The notes: a model not told the origin generated them from the letters alone. Numbered from the stretch's first letter, positions 1 through 6,949 are shown. The stretch is DNA of 16,296 nucleotides from Synergistaceae bacterium UBA5827 (GCA_002432945.1 DJHE01000017.1:9657-25952), one strand, 5' to 3'. Numbers and translations: made by a program.

Positions 1-1
1 G

Positions 2-895
2 GGAACCCGTCTTGACGTTCTTGTTGCCAGGCGCCTGGGCCTGACGCGAAGTTACGCAAACAAGCTCGTCCGAAAAGGCGGAATCAGTCTTTCTTCATGC
101 CAGGCACCCAAACCCTCTTTGAAGCTGCCGGAAGGAACTCGTGTCGAGGTGACCATCCAGAAGATCGAGACCCTGGACTTGGAACCGGAACCCGTGGAAT
201 TTGGCGTTCTCTACGAAGATGAAGATATCCTCGTAATAGACAAGCCGGCAGGGCTTGTTGTCCACCCCGCGCCGGGACACTGGACCGGAACCCTTGTTCA
301 TGGACTCCTTTACAGGGATCCCATGATCGGCCTCATTAATCGTGTCCTCAGGCCTGGTATCGTTCACCGGCTTGATTCGACGACCTCCGGGCTCATGGTC
401 GTCGCCAGGACCAGCGAGGCCCTGGACCGTCTTATAGACTCCTTCAAGTCCCGCGCTGTAGAAAAACGATACCTGGCCCTTGCCTGGGGAGTTCTCCGCG
501 AAAGTGCGGGGACCATCGACGAACCTATCGGGAGGGACCCTCACAATCGCCTCCGCATGGCCGTAGTAGGGGAGGGGCGGCCATCGAAGACGGGCTACCG
601 GGTCCTCGCCCGCTTCGAAGAGGGTTTTTCACTAGTCGAATGTGACCTTTTTACAGGCCGGACCCACCAGATTCGTGTTCACTTCCGCCACCTCGGGCAC
701 CCTCTCGTCGGTGACGCCCTCTATGCCCCAAGAAAGCACGCCCCGTTCCCGATCGACAGGGTTTTCCTGCACTCCTGGCGCTTGACCATCCCACATCCGA
801 GAGACGGCCAAAGGTTCTCATTCCGGTCATTTCTCCCGTCTAGCCTTTCCGGCATACTCAAGAACCTGCACCCGGCAGGCCCGGCCTCACGGTGA
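2..895 (+). CDS. rluD: RluD/RluA-family 23S rRNA pseudouridine synthase, 5'-truncated
   Basis: The enzyme isomerises specific uridines to pseudouridine, in RluD's case in helix 69 of 23S rRNA. The reading frame is open from base 2, so the first ATG in frame (119) is internal and the true start lies left of the window; 297 residues are visible. The first ~45 residues look like an S4 RNA-binding domain (RLDVLVARRL, then a Lys/Arg-rich helix). The catalytic domain follows. It has the family signature HRLDSTTSG with the catalytic Asp encoded at 374-376, and the downstream GRTHQIRVH motif. The S4 loop lacks the usual VNG-type ending. The family is certain; choosing RluD over RluA or RluC rests on the N-terminal S4 domain. 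The 3' end overlaps the convergent rqcH gene by 38 nt, and no terminator is visible between them. Confidence 0.9.
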   Translation, partial: GTRLDVLVARRLGLTRSYANKLVRKGGISLSSCQAPKPSLKLPEGTRVEVTIQKIETLDLEPEPVEFGVLYEDEDILVIDKPAGLVVHPAPGHWTGTLVHGLLYRDPMIGLINRVLRPGIVHRLDSTTSGLMVVARTSEALDRLIDSFKSRAVEKRYLALAWGVLRESAGTIDEPIGRDPHNRLRMAVVGEGRPSKTGYRVLARFEEGFSLVECDLFTGRTHQIRVHFRHLGHPLVGDALYAPRKHAPFPIDRVFLHSWRLTIPHPRDGQRFSFRSFLPSSLSGILKNLHPAGPASR

Positions 896-2483
896 GGGCT
901 GTCGAATGGGTATAAAAAACCGATCCAGGATTTTGCCCTTGCCGGCTTCGGACATGACGCCTCTCCGTTATTTCTACTACAGCGGAAGGAGACATGCGAG
1001 CCTTGCTGAAAAAAGCGGCGATTCCCGCAGCCTGCTCGATCACGGCTAGGGGGACCGTCCTTTTCCCCGTCTTGACGATGACATGGGCCCCAGGCAGGTC
1101 CTTTACATGAAGCCAAATGTCTTCCGGGGAGGATAGCCTGAAAGTGACCTGCCGGTTGCCCAAAGCACTTGTGCCAACCAAAACCGTGAAATCTCCTATC
1201 TCAAACCGGTGGACACCGGAATCCTTCACACCCTTTTTCCTGCCTGGCAGTTTTCCTGCCTCCTGCCGTATTCCTCCAGTACAAAGCGACAATGCTTCCG
1301 CCAATATCTCATCCTGTTCCAGGCTGGCGATCTCCATTTCAAGCTTCCGGATCTCGGCCCCAACATGTTCCCTGATGCTGTTTCCCTTGCGGTAGCGCTT
1401 AAAGCAGGCTTGTGCATTCTGCACCCTGGTCATGCCAGGGTCGACAGGAACACGCAACATTTCGGGACCGGAGGTGCCCCAGAAGGCGATTTCAATTTCC
1501 AGGGCTTTCTCGGGAATTTCCAGCATGGATGAGAGAAGGGCTTCCCCGTATTTCTTCCAAAGCTCAGCCTGCTCGCACTCTGTCAACTGGCGCTTTAGTC
1601 CGTCCAGACGGTTCCGGAGACGCCGGGACTCCCGGGTGAAACCGCTGCCAGGCTTTTTGCCAGCCATCAGGGAACCTCTCCCCAAAAGATCGTTTGCCAA
1701 TTCGGAACCGGTTGCTTCCAGGGGAGACCCTGGAATTGGTTTTGCCTTGGGCAGGATCAAAGGGAAAACCAATAGCGAGTCACCCACGCGCTGGGGCAGG
1801 AAGGAATCCAGGGAAGCGGAGCCATCTGGGTTGTATAGGCCGAACAAGGCCTCCTGCGGGTTGTGAAGATCACCCCAGCACCCCCTCAAAGCCTCTCCAA
1901 GGCCTTTCCCTATTCCCCTCAAGCCATTGAAGGCATCCGGAGTAACTGCTAGAGGCCACTTCGAGGGAGGGACTCCCTGTATCACTGGCGGAGGCTGGTA
2001 GAAAAACCCGGGCCGGGTCCTGTAAGGCTCTCCATCACCGGGCCGATCGTGGCATCCTGTTTCCAGGACTTGAAGATTCCCGTCGGCAAGGATCAGGTTT
2101 GCGAATCGCGGAGACGCTTCAAGGATAAGGGTCCGGGGTTGGCTAATACCGAGTCCCACTGGCCTTGAAAAATGGAGCACTAGCACACGGTCTGCATTCA
2201 ACTGTTCCGCCCCCGTCAGCCGGGCGCCCATGATATGGCTTTTCAGGGCAAGGACAATCGGCGGTTGGCGTTTCCCGCGTTTCATGAGTCCATCCAGTAG
2301 TTCACGCGCGATGACCCCGCACCCGCAGGTTTCCGGCAACCATGAAAAAATCAGCCATCCCTTAGGATAAAGCTGGATAGCCACCCACAGATCCGCACCT
2401 TCTACGCGGCGTATCCTTGTTCCGGCCCACGCACCTTGAATTTCAACCGCCCAGGCCCTAGCCATTTCGGGGCCGATTTTCAC
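858..2483 (-). CDS. rqcH: NFACT-family ribosome quality control protein RqcH (Rqc2 homologue)
   Basis: RqcH binds stalled 50S-peptidyl-tRNA complexes and recruits tRNA-Ala to add a C-terminal alanine tail that marks the chain for degradation (known in Bacillus). The 541-residue product has the full NFACT layout. NFACT-N occupies about 1-175, with QPP at 73-75 and the Asp98-Arg99 pair matching the tRNA-binding DR motif. A helix-hairpin-helix-like stretch lies near 190-200 and a charged coiled-coil region at about 280-400. The middle holds the diagnostic NAQACFKRYRKG (356-367). NFACT-R covers about 425-535 (DIWLHVKDLPGAHV at 455-468, SKARMSPS at 493-500). I chose the GTG at 2483 because GGGAGG lies 8 nt upstream and the product then starts like the family. 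The upstream ATG at 2513 falls inside a likely -10 element. Such proteins are often annotated as fibronectin-binding. Confidence 0.9.
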   Translation of the reverse strand: MKIGPEMARAWAVEIQGAWAGTRIRRVEGADLWVAIQLYPKGWLIFSWLPETCGCGVIARELLDGLMKRGKRQPPIVLALKSHIMGARLTGAEQLNADRVLVLHFSRPVGLGISQPRTLILEASPRFANLILADGNLQVLETGCHDRPGDGEPYRTRPGFFYQPPPVIQGVPPSKWPLAVTPDAFNGLRGIGKGLGEALRGCWGDLHNPQEALFGLYNPDGSASLDSFLPQRVGDSLLVFPLILPKAKPIPGSPLEATGSELANDLLGRGSLMAGKKPGSGFTRESRRLRNRLDGLKRQLTECEQAELWKKYGEALLSSMLEIPEKALEIEIAFWGTSGPEMLRVPVDPGMTRVQNAQACFKRYRKGNSIREHVGAEIRKLEMEIASLEQDEILAEALSLCTGGIRQEAGKLPGRKKGVKDSGVHRFEIGDFTVLVGTSALGNRQVTFRLSSPEDIWLHVKDLPGAHVIVKTGKRTVPLAVIEQAAGIAAFFSKARMSPSAVVEITERRHVRSRQGQNPGSVFYTHSTALTVRPGLPGAGS

Positions 2484-2508
2484 GGTCTCCACCTCCCGTT
2501 TTGCGGAT

Positions 2509-2517
2509 ATCATATCA
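2509..2517 (-). promoter_or_regulatory. Putative rqcH promoter (extended -10)
   Basis: On the minus strand, TGATATGAT reads as an extended -10 (TG-N-TATGAT) at 2517-2509. Transcription would start near 2502, about 20 nt before the GTG start of rqcH. A TTGTCA at 2541-2536 is 21 nt from the hexamer, too far for a standard -35, so the extended -10 must carry recognition. This placement argues against translation starting at the ATG at 2513. Confidence 0.45.
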
Positions 2518-2534
2518 GGGAACTCTCCCTGCCC

Positions 2535-2563
2535 TTGACAAGAACCTTATGCCTCTCTAAAAT
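2535..2563 (+). promoter_or_regulatory. Strong sigma70-type promoter of the tRNA cluster
   Basis: TTGACA (2535-2540) and TAAAAT (2558-2563) are separated by exactly 17 nt: a perfect -35 and a 5/6 match at -10. Transcription should begin near 2570, about 13 nt before the first tRNA. The -35 overlaps TTGTCA of the divergent rqcH promoter region. No other convincing promoter was found before the terminator at 3413, so all eight tRNAs probably share this one. Confidence 0.8.
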
Positions 2564-2582
2564 GGGCGACGTCTCTTTGAAC

Positions 2583-2657
2583 GGGGCTGTGGCGCAGTGG
2601 GAGCGCGATTCCTTCGCACGGAATAGGCCAGGGGTTCGAATCCCCTCAGCTCCACCA
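2583..2657 (+). tRNA. tRNA-Ala (anticodon CGC)
   Basis: A full cloverleaf folds: acceptor GGGGCTG/CAGCTCC, D stem GCGC, anticodon stem ATTCC/GGAAT with loop TTCGCAC, T stem AGGGG/CCCCT with loop TTCGAAT, then A73 and encoded CCA. The anticodon CGC reads GCG. The third acceptor pair is G3-U70, the alanine identity element, which confirms the assignment. This is the promoter-proximal gene of the cluster. Confidence 0.96.
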
Positions 2658-2693
2658 GCAAATTGATCCTAACCTTGGTATCATATAAAATGT

Positions 2694-2771
2694 CGGGGCG
2701 TAGCGCAGCCTGGTTAGCGCACCTGCTTTGGGAGCAGGGGGTCGAAGGTTCAAATCCTTTCGCCCCGACCA
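2694..2771 (+). tRNA. tRNA-Pro (anticodon TGG)
   Basis: Acceptor CGGGGCG pairs with CGCCCCG, giving the C1-G72 pair typical of bacterial tRNA-Pro. The anticodon stem is CCTGC/GCAGG with loop TTTGGGA, so the anticodon is TGG (codon CCA). The T arm GAAGG-TTCAAAT-CCTTT includes a G-T pair. A73 and CCA are encoded. It lies 36 nt after tRNA-Ala. Confidence 0.96.
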
Positions 2772-2792
2772 TCCCGAAGGTACGCCGTGAGC

Positions 2793-2869
2793 GCGGGAAT
2801 AGCTCAGTTGGCTAGAGCGATGGCCTTCCAAGCCGTAGGTCGCGGGTTCGAATCCCGTTTCCCGCTCCA
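2793..2869 (+). tRNA. tRNA-Gly (anticodon TCC)
   Basis: Acceptor GCGGGAA/TTCCCGC, D stem GCTC/GAGC, anticodon stem ATGGC/GCCGT with loop CTTCCAA (anticodon TCC, codon GGA), T arm GCGGG-TTCGAAT-CCCGT. The discriminator base is U73, as expected for bacterial tRNA-Gly, followed by encoded CCA. Confidence 0.96.
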
Positions 2870-2880
2870 AAGAAATATAG

Positions 2881-2957
<77 letters not shown>

Positions 2958-2981
2958 CTAGGGAACAATGAAAGTGGAGCC

Positions 2982-3059
2982 GGTGAGCGTAGCTCAATTG
3001 GTCAGAGCACTGGACTGTGGCTCCAGTGGTTGGGGGTTCAAGTCCCCTCGCTCACCCCA
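2982..3059 (+). tRNA. tRNA-His (anticodon GTG)
   Basis: Acceptor GTGAGCG/CGCTCAC, anticodon stem CTGGA/TCCAG with loop CTGTGGC (anticodon GTG), T arm GGGGG-TTCAAGT-CCCCT. The discriminator is C73 and the base before the acceptor (2982) is G, giving the extra G-1:C73 pair that marks tRNA-His. I therefore start the gene at 2982. CCA is encoded. Confidence 0.96.
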
Positions 3060-3076
3060 AACTGAAGACGGGACGT

Positions 3077-3152
3077 GCGCCCGTAGCTCAGCGGACAGAG
3101 CGGCGGACTTCGGATCCGTCGGTCGCGGGTTCAAATCCTGCCGGGCGCGCCA
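3077..3152 (+). tRNA. tRNA-Arg (anticodon TCG)
   Basis: Acceptor GCGCCCG/CGGGCGC, D stem GCTC/GAGC, anticodon stem GCGGA/TCCGT (one G-T pair) with loop CTTCGGA (anticodon TCG, codon CGA), T arm GCGGG-TTCAAAT-CCTGC with a G-T pair, G73 and encoded CCA. This is the second arginine tRNA in the cluster. Confidence 0.95.
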
Positions 3153-3181
3153 GCCAATACAATAGAATATAGGTTTTGCGT

Positions 3182-3257
3182 GGACCGTTAGCTCAACTGG
3201 CAGAGCACCTGACTCTTAATCAGGGGGTTACAGGTTCGATTCCTGTACGGTCCACCA
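3182..3257 (+). tRNA. tRNA-Lys (anticodon CTT)
   Basis: Acceptor GGACCGT/ACGGTCC, D stem GCTC/GAGC, anticodon stem CCTGA/TCAGG with loop CTCTTAA (anticodon CTT, codon AAG), T arm ACAGG-TTCGATT-CCTGT, A73 and encoded CCA. Confidence 0.96.
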
Positions 3258-3270
3258 TTTTATTTTTTTA

Positions 3271-3355
3271 GCGAGAGTGGTGGAACAGGTAGACACGCTG
3301 GACTTAGGATCCAGTGGCGGAAGCCTTGCGGGTTCAAGTCCCGCCTCTCGCACCA
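3271..3355 (+). tRNA. tRNA-Leu (anticodon TAG)
   Basis: This is a class II tRNA of 85 nt. Acceptor GCGAGAG/CTCTCGC, anticodon stem CTGGA/TCCAG with loop CTTAGGA (anticodon TAG, codon CTA), a long variable arm with stem GGC/GCC, T arm GCGGG-TTCAAGT-CCCGC, A73 and encoded CCA. It is the last gene of the cluster. Confidence 0.96.
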
Positions 3356-3412
3356 GGGAAGGTCCCATCCCGGAATAGGTCTTGAAACCGATGAAACGGG
3401 GTGTCATGACGA

Positions 3413-3457
3413 AAAGAACCCACCGACTTCCAAGGGAATCCGGGGGGTTCTTTCTTT
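3413..3457 (+). terminator. Rho-independent terminator of the tRNA cluster
   Basis: AAAGAACC (3413-3420) pairs with GGTTCTTT (3446-3453). The stem extends inward through CCG/CGG with small mismatches, and an inner TTCC/GGAA helix is possible. A short T-rich tail (CTTT) follows. It lies 58 nt after tRNA-Leu and before the tig promoter. The T tract is short, so efficiency is uncertain. Confidence 0.65.
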
Positions 3458-3481
3458 ATGTGCTTTCTGTACAATGCCATG

Positions 3482-3490
3482 TGGTATACT
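3482..3490 (+). promoter_or_regulatory. Putative tig promoter (extended -10)
   Basis: TGGTATACT is a TG-N extended -10 with hexamer TATACT (5/6 to consensus). No good -35 lies 16-18 nt upstream, which is common for extended -10 promoters. Transcription would begin near 3497, about 49 nt before the TTG start. The terminator just upstream supports a new start here. Confidence 0.55.
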
Positions 3491-3496
3491 TTTCAC

Positions 3497-3510
3497 GCCT
3501 GAATGCAGGC
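3497..3510 (+). promoter_or_regulatory. Small hairpin at the predicted 5' end of tig mRNA
   Basis: GCCTG (3497-3501) and CAGGC (3506-3510) form a perfect 5-bp stem with an AATG loop, right where transcription is predicted to begin. Such 5'-terminal hairpins can protect mRNA from decay; that role here is inference. Confidence 0.35.
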
Positions 3511-3545
3511 ATTGAATGAACGGAACCTGAAAGGAGTTGTGGCGT

Positions 3546-4916
3546 TTGAAATCGGAGATAGTCTCACAGGAAGGCAACATTCTTAAAATCCGGGCTACGA
3601 TCGAAGCGCAGGATTTCCAGAAGGCGCTGAACACCGTTGTCGGGGAACTTTCAAGGAAGGCGAACATCAAGGGGTTCCGCAAGGGCCGGGTCCCCCGTAA
3701 TATCATCGAAATGTACTTCGGCCGCGAGGGTATCTACTCGGAAGCTCTGGAGAAAGTAATCCCCTCCGCCATGAGCGAAATCGTCGAGGAATACGACCTC
3801 AACCTGATCACCGAACCGCAGGTTGACCTGGAAGGCGAAGTTGAAGAGGGAAAACCGGTCACCGCCGTTTTCACTTTTGAAGTGCGCCCGGAGGTCGTCC
3901 TTCCCGAGCTTTCCTCCCTCGTCGTTGAAAAACCCGTCGTCGAAGTGACGGATGCCATGGTCGAAGCGGCGATTGAACAGATTCGGCAGCATCACTCCGA
4001 GTTGAAGCCAGTCTCCGACCGGTCTTCGAAGGAGGGAGATTCCGTTTCCGTGGAATATACGACTCTTCTTCTGGAGGAGGGCACGGAGAATACACCTTCC
4101 TCCCCACAGACAGCGACAATCCAGCTGGATTCGGAAAGCCTTAGGGCAGAATTGAAAAATGCCCTCACCGACAAGAATATCGGCGACGAGGAATCGGTTG
4201 AGTTTACGATCGAAGAGGAACATCCCGATCCAGCCATAGCCGGCAAAACCCTTCGCTACAGCCTCAAGGTCAAGGAAATACTCGAACGGATCCTCCCCGA
4301 ACTCGACGAAAAGTTCATCAGGAAATATTCCCAGGACAAGATCGCGGATTTCGAGGGCTTCAAAAAGGACGTGACGGACCGAATCGCCGAACAAATTCGG
4401 CACGATACAAAGAACGCGACCGAGTCAAATGCTCTTTCGAAACTTAGGGAATCGGCTGATGTCGTTGTTCCTGAAACGCTCGTCGAACGACAGGTCAAGG
4501 CCATGAAAGAAGAAGAAGCGGAACAAATCAAGAAACAGTTTAACGTTTCCATGGAGGAGTACCTTGAAAAGAACGGGATCAATCCAGAAACTTTTGAGCA
4601 GAGCATAAAGGAGAGAGCAGTGAGGACCGTTCGCCAGACTCTCGTCCTTGAAGCCCTTGCCGATGAGCGCACGATTGAGGTCAACGAGCAGGACATCGAC
4701 GCCGAAATCCAATCCCTTTCGGACTACCTTAAATCGGAACCGGACCGGATTCGCTCACTCCTTTTCAAGGATCGAGAAAGGATGACCGATTTTCTCCATC
4801 GAATCCGCATGAACAAGGCAATTGCCCTTCTTATGTCCGAGATCACGATCAAAGAGGTTCCGGTAGGTGCTTCCGCAGAAGGGCTAGAAAGCCAGGCAGA
4901 AAACAAGCCCGAATAA
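3546..4916 (+). CDS. tig: Trigger factor, ribosome-bound chaperone, with degenerate PPIase domain
   Basis: Trigger factor docks on ribosomal protein L23 at the tunnel exit and shields nascent chains. I chose the TTG at 3546: AAGGAG (3531-3536) is 9 nt upstream and the protein then begins MKSEIVSQEG as the family does. The in-frame TTG at 3537 abuts the Shine-Dalgarno. The 456-residue product has the ribosome-binding signature GFRKGRVP at 43-50, the same position as in E. coli. Residues ~1-125 form the tail, ~155-245 the FKBP-like domain, and the rest the helical C-terminal cradle (PELDEKFIRK onward). The FKBP domain lacks the IPGFEDG-type motif (here LRAELKNAL) and the conserved Tyr after it, so isomerase activity is probably lost. 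clpP starts 15 nt after the stop, giving a tig-clpP operon. Confidence 0.95.
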   Translation: MKSEIVSQEGNILKIRATIEAQDFQKALNTVVGELSRKANIKGFRKGRVPRNIIEMYFGREGIYSEALEKVIPSAMSEIVEEYDLNLITEPQVDLEGEVEEGKPVTAVFTFEVRPEVVLPELSSLVVEKPVVEVTDAMVEAAIEQIRQHHSELKPVSDRSSKEGDSVSVEYTTLLLEEGTENTPSSPQTATIQLDSESLRAELKNALTDKNIGDEESVEFTIEEEHPDPAIAGKTLRYSLKVKEILERILPELDEKFIRKYSQDKIADFEGFKKDVTDRIAEQIRHDTKNATESNALSKLRESADVVVPETLVERQVKAMKEEEAEQIKKQFNVSMEEYLEKNGINPETFEQSIKERAVRTVRQTLVLEALADERTIEVNEQDIDAEIQSLSDYLKSEPDRIRSLLFKDRERMTDFLHRIRMNKAIALLMSEITIKEVPVGASAEGLESQAENKPE

Positions 4917-4931
4917 CGGGGGGATAGAGTC

Positions 4932-5519
4932 ATGTCGTCAATACTTGTTCCGATGGTTATCGAGCAAACAGGTAGGGGTGAACGCTCCTACGATATCTAC
5001 AGCCGCCTTTTGAAAGATCGCATCGTCTTCATTGGCCAGGAAATTGACGACCATGTCGCGAACATCGTCATCGCGCAGCTTCTTTTCCTCGAGAGCGAGG
5101 ACCCGGACAAGGATATCTATCTTTACATCAACAGCCCGGGAGGGATCGTTACGGCAGGCCTTGCCATTTACGATACGATGCAGTACGTCAAGTGCCCAGT
5201 ATCGACGATCTGCGTCGGCCAGGCTTCGAGCATGGCGGCAGTCCTTCTTGCTGCCGGTGAAAAGGGAAAGAGGATCGCCCTTCCAAATGCCCGGATCATG
5301 ATTCACCAACCGCTCGGAGGGGCCCAAGGCCAAGCTACCGAAATTGAAATCCAGGCCAGGGAAATACTCCGTGTTCGGGAGACGATCAACGGAATCCTGT
5401 CGAAGCATGCGGGACAAACCTTGGAGAAAGTCGCAGCGGACACAGACCGTGACTTTTTCATGTCTGCCGCCGAAGCGAATGCATACGGGATAATCGACCG
5501 GATCATAGAAAAACGCTAG
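4932..5519 (+). CDS. clpP: ATP-dependent Clp protease proteolytic subunit ClpP
   Basis: This serine peptidase forms the two-ring, 14-subunit chamber that degrades proteins fed by ClpX. The 195-residue length is normal. The triad is visible by alignment to E. coli: Ser100 in GQASSMAAVLLAAG, His125 in MIHQPLGGAQGQA, and Asp174 in DTDRDFFMSA. INSPGG (67-71 region) is the conserved substrate-binding strand. The N-terminus (SSILVPMVIEQTGRGERSYD) matches the axial-loop start of mature ClpP, with little or no propeptide. The ATG follows a G-rich Shine-Dalgarno. The gene is 15 nt after tig and followed by a strong terminator. The chaperone clpX is next in line. Confidence 0.98.
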   Translation: MSSILVPMVIEQTGRGERSYDIYSRLLKDRIVFIGQEIDDHVANIVIAQLLFLESEDPDKDIYLYINSPGGIVTAGLAIYDTMQYVKCPVSTICVGQASSMAAVLLAAGEKGKRIALPNARIMIHQPLGGAQGQATEIEIQAREILRVRETINGILSKHAGQTLEKVAADTDRDFFMSAAEANAYGIIDRIIEKR

Positions 5520-5557
5520 GAGACCGGCCCACTCACCCGGATTCAAACACCCCGCGA

Positions 5558-5592
5558 GGGGAGAGGCTCGCCCTCTCCCCTTCTGCTTTTTT
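5558..5592 (+). terminator. Strong intrinsic terminator after clpP
   Basis: GGGGAGAGG (5558-5566) and CCTCTCCCC (5572-5580) form a perfect 9-bp stem with loop CTCGC, followed by TTCTGC and six T (5587-5592). It closes the tig-clpP unit, although some read-through into clpX is possible. Confidence 0.85.
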
Positions 5593-5625
5593 GCGGCATG
5601 CGCTAGACTATTAAGTTGTTCCCGC

Positions 5626-5642
5626 CTTCAGCATGACTGAAG
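5626..5642 (+). repeat. Inverted repeat in the clpX leader
   Basis: CTTCAG (5626-5631) and CTGAAG (5637-5642) are perfect inverted arms around CATGA. The element lies 20 nt before the clpX start, between terminator and Shine-Dalgarno. It could be a weak mRNA hairpin or a protein site. It matches no operator I know and may be chance. No convincing promoter was found for clpX; TAGACT (5604-5609) is the nearest -10-like hexamer. Confidence 0.3.
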
Positions 5643-5662
5643 TCGTAGAGGGGAGGACCATC

Positions 5663-6946
5663 ATGTTCCAGCAGGACGACGGCGACGGCCGAAAACGGAG
5701 AAACCTTCGCTGCTCTTTTTGCGGCAAGGCGCAGGACGAGGTGCAGAAGCTGATTTCGGGACCCGGAGTCACCATTTGCAATGAATGCGTCCATCTATGC
5801 AACCTTATCTTGAAGGAAGAAGGGGAGGACTCTCGCGGAGTACCCCTTGCAACTCCCTTTTCCATGGAAAACGTGCCCAACCCGAGGGACATCTTCCGTT
5901 TCCTGGACCATTATGTCGTCGGCCAAAACCAGGCCAAGAAAATCCTTTCTGTCGCGGTATACAACCATTACCGTCGAATACAAAGCAACACCGAGGGCAA
6001 GGACGAAGTCGAGATGCAGAAAAGCAACGTCGTTCTAATAGGCCCGACCGGGAGCGGGAAGACCCTTCTCGCACAGAGCATGGCCAGGCTGTTGAAGGTC
6101 CCATTTGCCATGGCGGATGCGACGACTTTGACCGAAGCCGGATACGTGGGGGAAGACGTCGAAAACATCCTCGTCAGGCTGCTGCAGGCAGCAGATTACG
6201 ACCTAAAGGCCGCAGAAAGGGGCATTATCTATCTCGATGAGGTAGACAAAATAGGCCGCAAATCGGAATCTGCCTCGATCACGCGGGACGTTTCGGGAGA
6301 AGGCGTTCAACAGGCGCTGTTGCGGATCGTCGAGGGAACCGTCGCCAACGTACCCCCAAAGGGCGGGCGGAAGCATCCCTACCAGGATTTCATACAGATG
6401 GACACCCGCAACATCCTCTTCATATGTGGTGGATCCTTTGAGGGGCTTGAAGAGATTATCGCCCACCGGATCAACCGGAAGACGATCGGTTTCGGAGGTA
6501 CAGTCCTCAGCAACGACAAGCGGGCTCGTTATGAACTTCTCTCCAGGGTCCAGCCGGAGGATCTTGTCGCTTTCGGTTTCATTCCCGAGTTCGTCGGCCG
6601 GCTGGCTATCTTCGCCCCCCTGGAAGGTCTCGACGAGGAAGCTCTGGTCCGGATCCTCAAGGAACCCAAGAACGCCCTGATCCGGCAATACGAGAAAGCC
6701 TTTGAAATCGAGGGCGTCAGCCTCCACTGCACCGACAAAGCAGTCCGCAGTATCGCCCGCCTTGCCGCAAAGAGAAACACAGGAGCCCGCGGCTTAAGGT
6801 CCATCATGGAATCGATCATGCTGGACCTGATGTTTGACCTGCCTTCAAAGGCAGCAGAAATTTCGAGCATAACGATCACGCGCGAAACCGTGGAAGAAGG
6901 ACGCCCTCCCATGATCGAACCAAAAGCCGGCAAGGAGGTCGCCTGA
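5663..6946 (+). CDS. clpX: ATP-dependent Clp protease ATP-binding subunit ClpX
   Basis: ClpX is the hexameric AAA+ unfoldase that recognises tagged proteins and threads them into ClpP. The 427 residues show, in order: a C4 zinc-binding domain (Cys17, Cys20, Cys39, Cys42), Walker A GPTGSGKT (127-134), the pore loop GYVG (160-163), Walker B IIYLDE (188-193), the ClpP-docking IGF loop (275-277), and a sensor-2 GARGLR near the C-terminus. All expected elements are present. I chose the ATG at 5663 because GGGAGG lies 6 nt upstream and the protein then starts shortly before the zinc domain. The in-frame ATG at 5633 has no Shine-Dalgarno. lon begins 3 nt after the stop. Confidence 0.98.
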   Translation: MFQQDDGDGRKRRNLRCSFCGKAQDEVQKLISGPGVTICNECVHLCNLILKEEGEDSRGVPLATPFSMENVPNPRDIFRFLDHYVVGQNQAKKILSVAVYNHYRRIQSNTEGKDEVEMQKSNVVLIGPTGSGKTLLAQSMARLLKVPFAMADATTLTEAGYVGEDVENILVRLLQAADYDLKAAERGIIYLDEVDKIGRKSESASITRDVSGEGVQQALLRIVEGTVANVPPKGGRKHPYQDFIQMDTRNILFICGGSFEGLEEIIAHRINRKTIGFGGTVLSNDKRARYELLSRVQPEDLVAFGFIPEFVGRLAIFAPLEGLDEEALVRILKEPKNALIRQYEKAFEIEGVSLHCTDKAVRSIARLAAKRNTGARGLRSIMESIMLDLMFDLPSKAAEISSITITRETVEEGRPPMIEPKAGKEVA

Positions 6947-6949
6947 TTC

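Noticed and set aside
119..895. ATG at 119 as the start of the pseudouridine synthase
   Set aside because: The frame is open to the window edge and encodes the S4 domain upstream, so the ATG is internal.
1117..1930. Overlapping plus-strand frames within rqcH (1117-1395, 1209-1532, 1432-1866, 1694-1930)
   Set aside because: They are antisense to a complete, well-conserved gene, with no start signals or protein motifs.
2484..2513. ATG at 2513 as the rqcH start
   Set aside because: The added residues do not fit the family, the strong Shine-Dalgarno serves the GTG at 2483, and the ATG lies within a likely -10 element.
2663..2691. Promoter-like TTGATC-N17-TAAAAT between tRNA-Ala and tRNA-Pro
   Set aside because: Transcription would begin about 2698, inside tRNA-Pro (start 2694), so it could not make that tRNA whole. 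Chance or a relic.
2968..3165. Plus-strand frame of 65 codons (SVAQLVRALDCGSSG...)
   Set aside because: It is tRNA-His and tRNA-Arg read as protein, another common annotation artefact.
3356..3545. Possible heat-shock operator (CIRCE or CtsR type) before tig
   Set aside because: No TTAGCACTC/GAGTGCTAA pair or GGTCAAA direct repeat is present.
5968..6727. Long minus-strand frames opposite clpX, and similar ones opposite tig, lon and valS
   Set aside because: They are shadows of codon-biased genes with no ribosome-binding site and no recognisable family.
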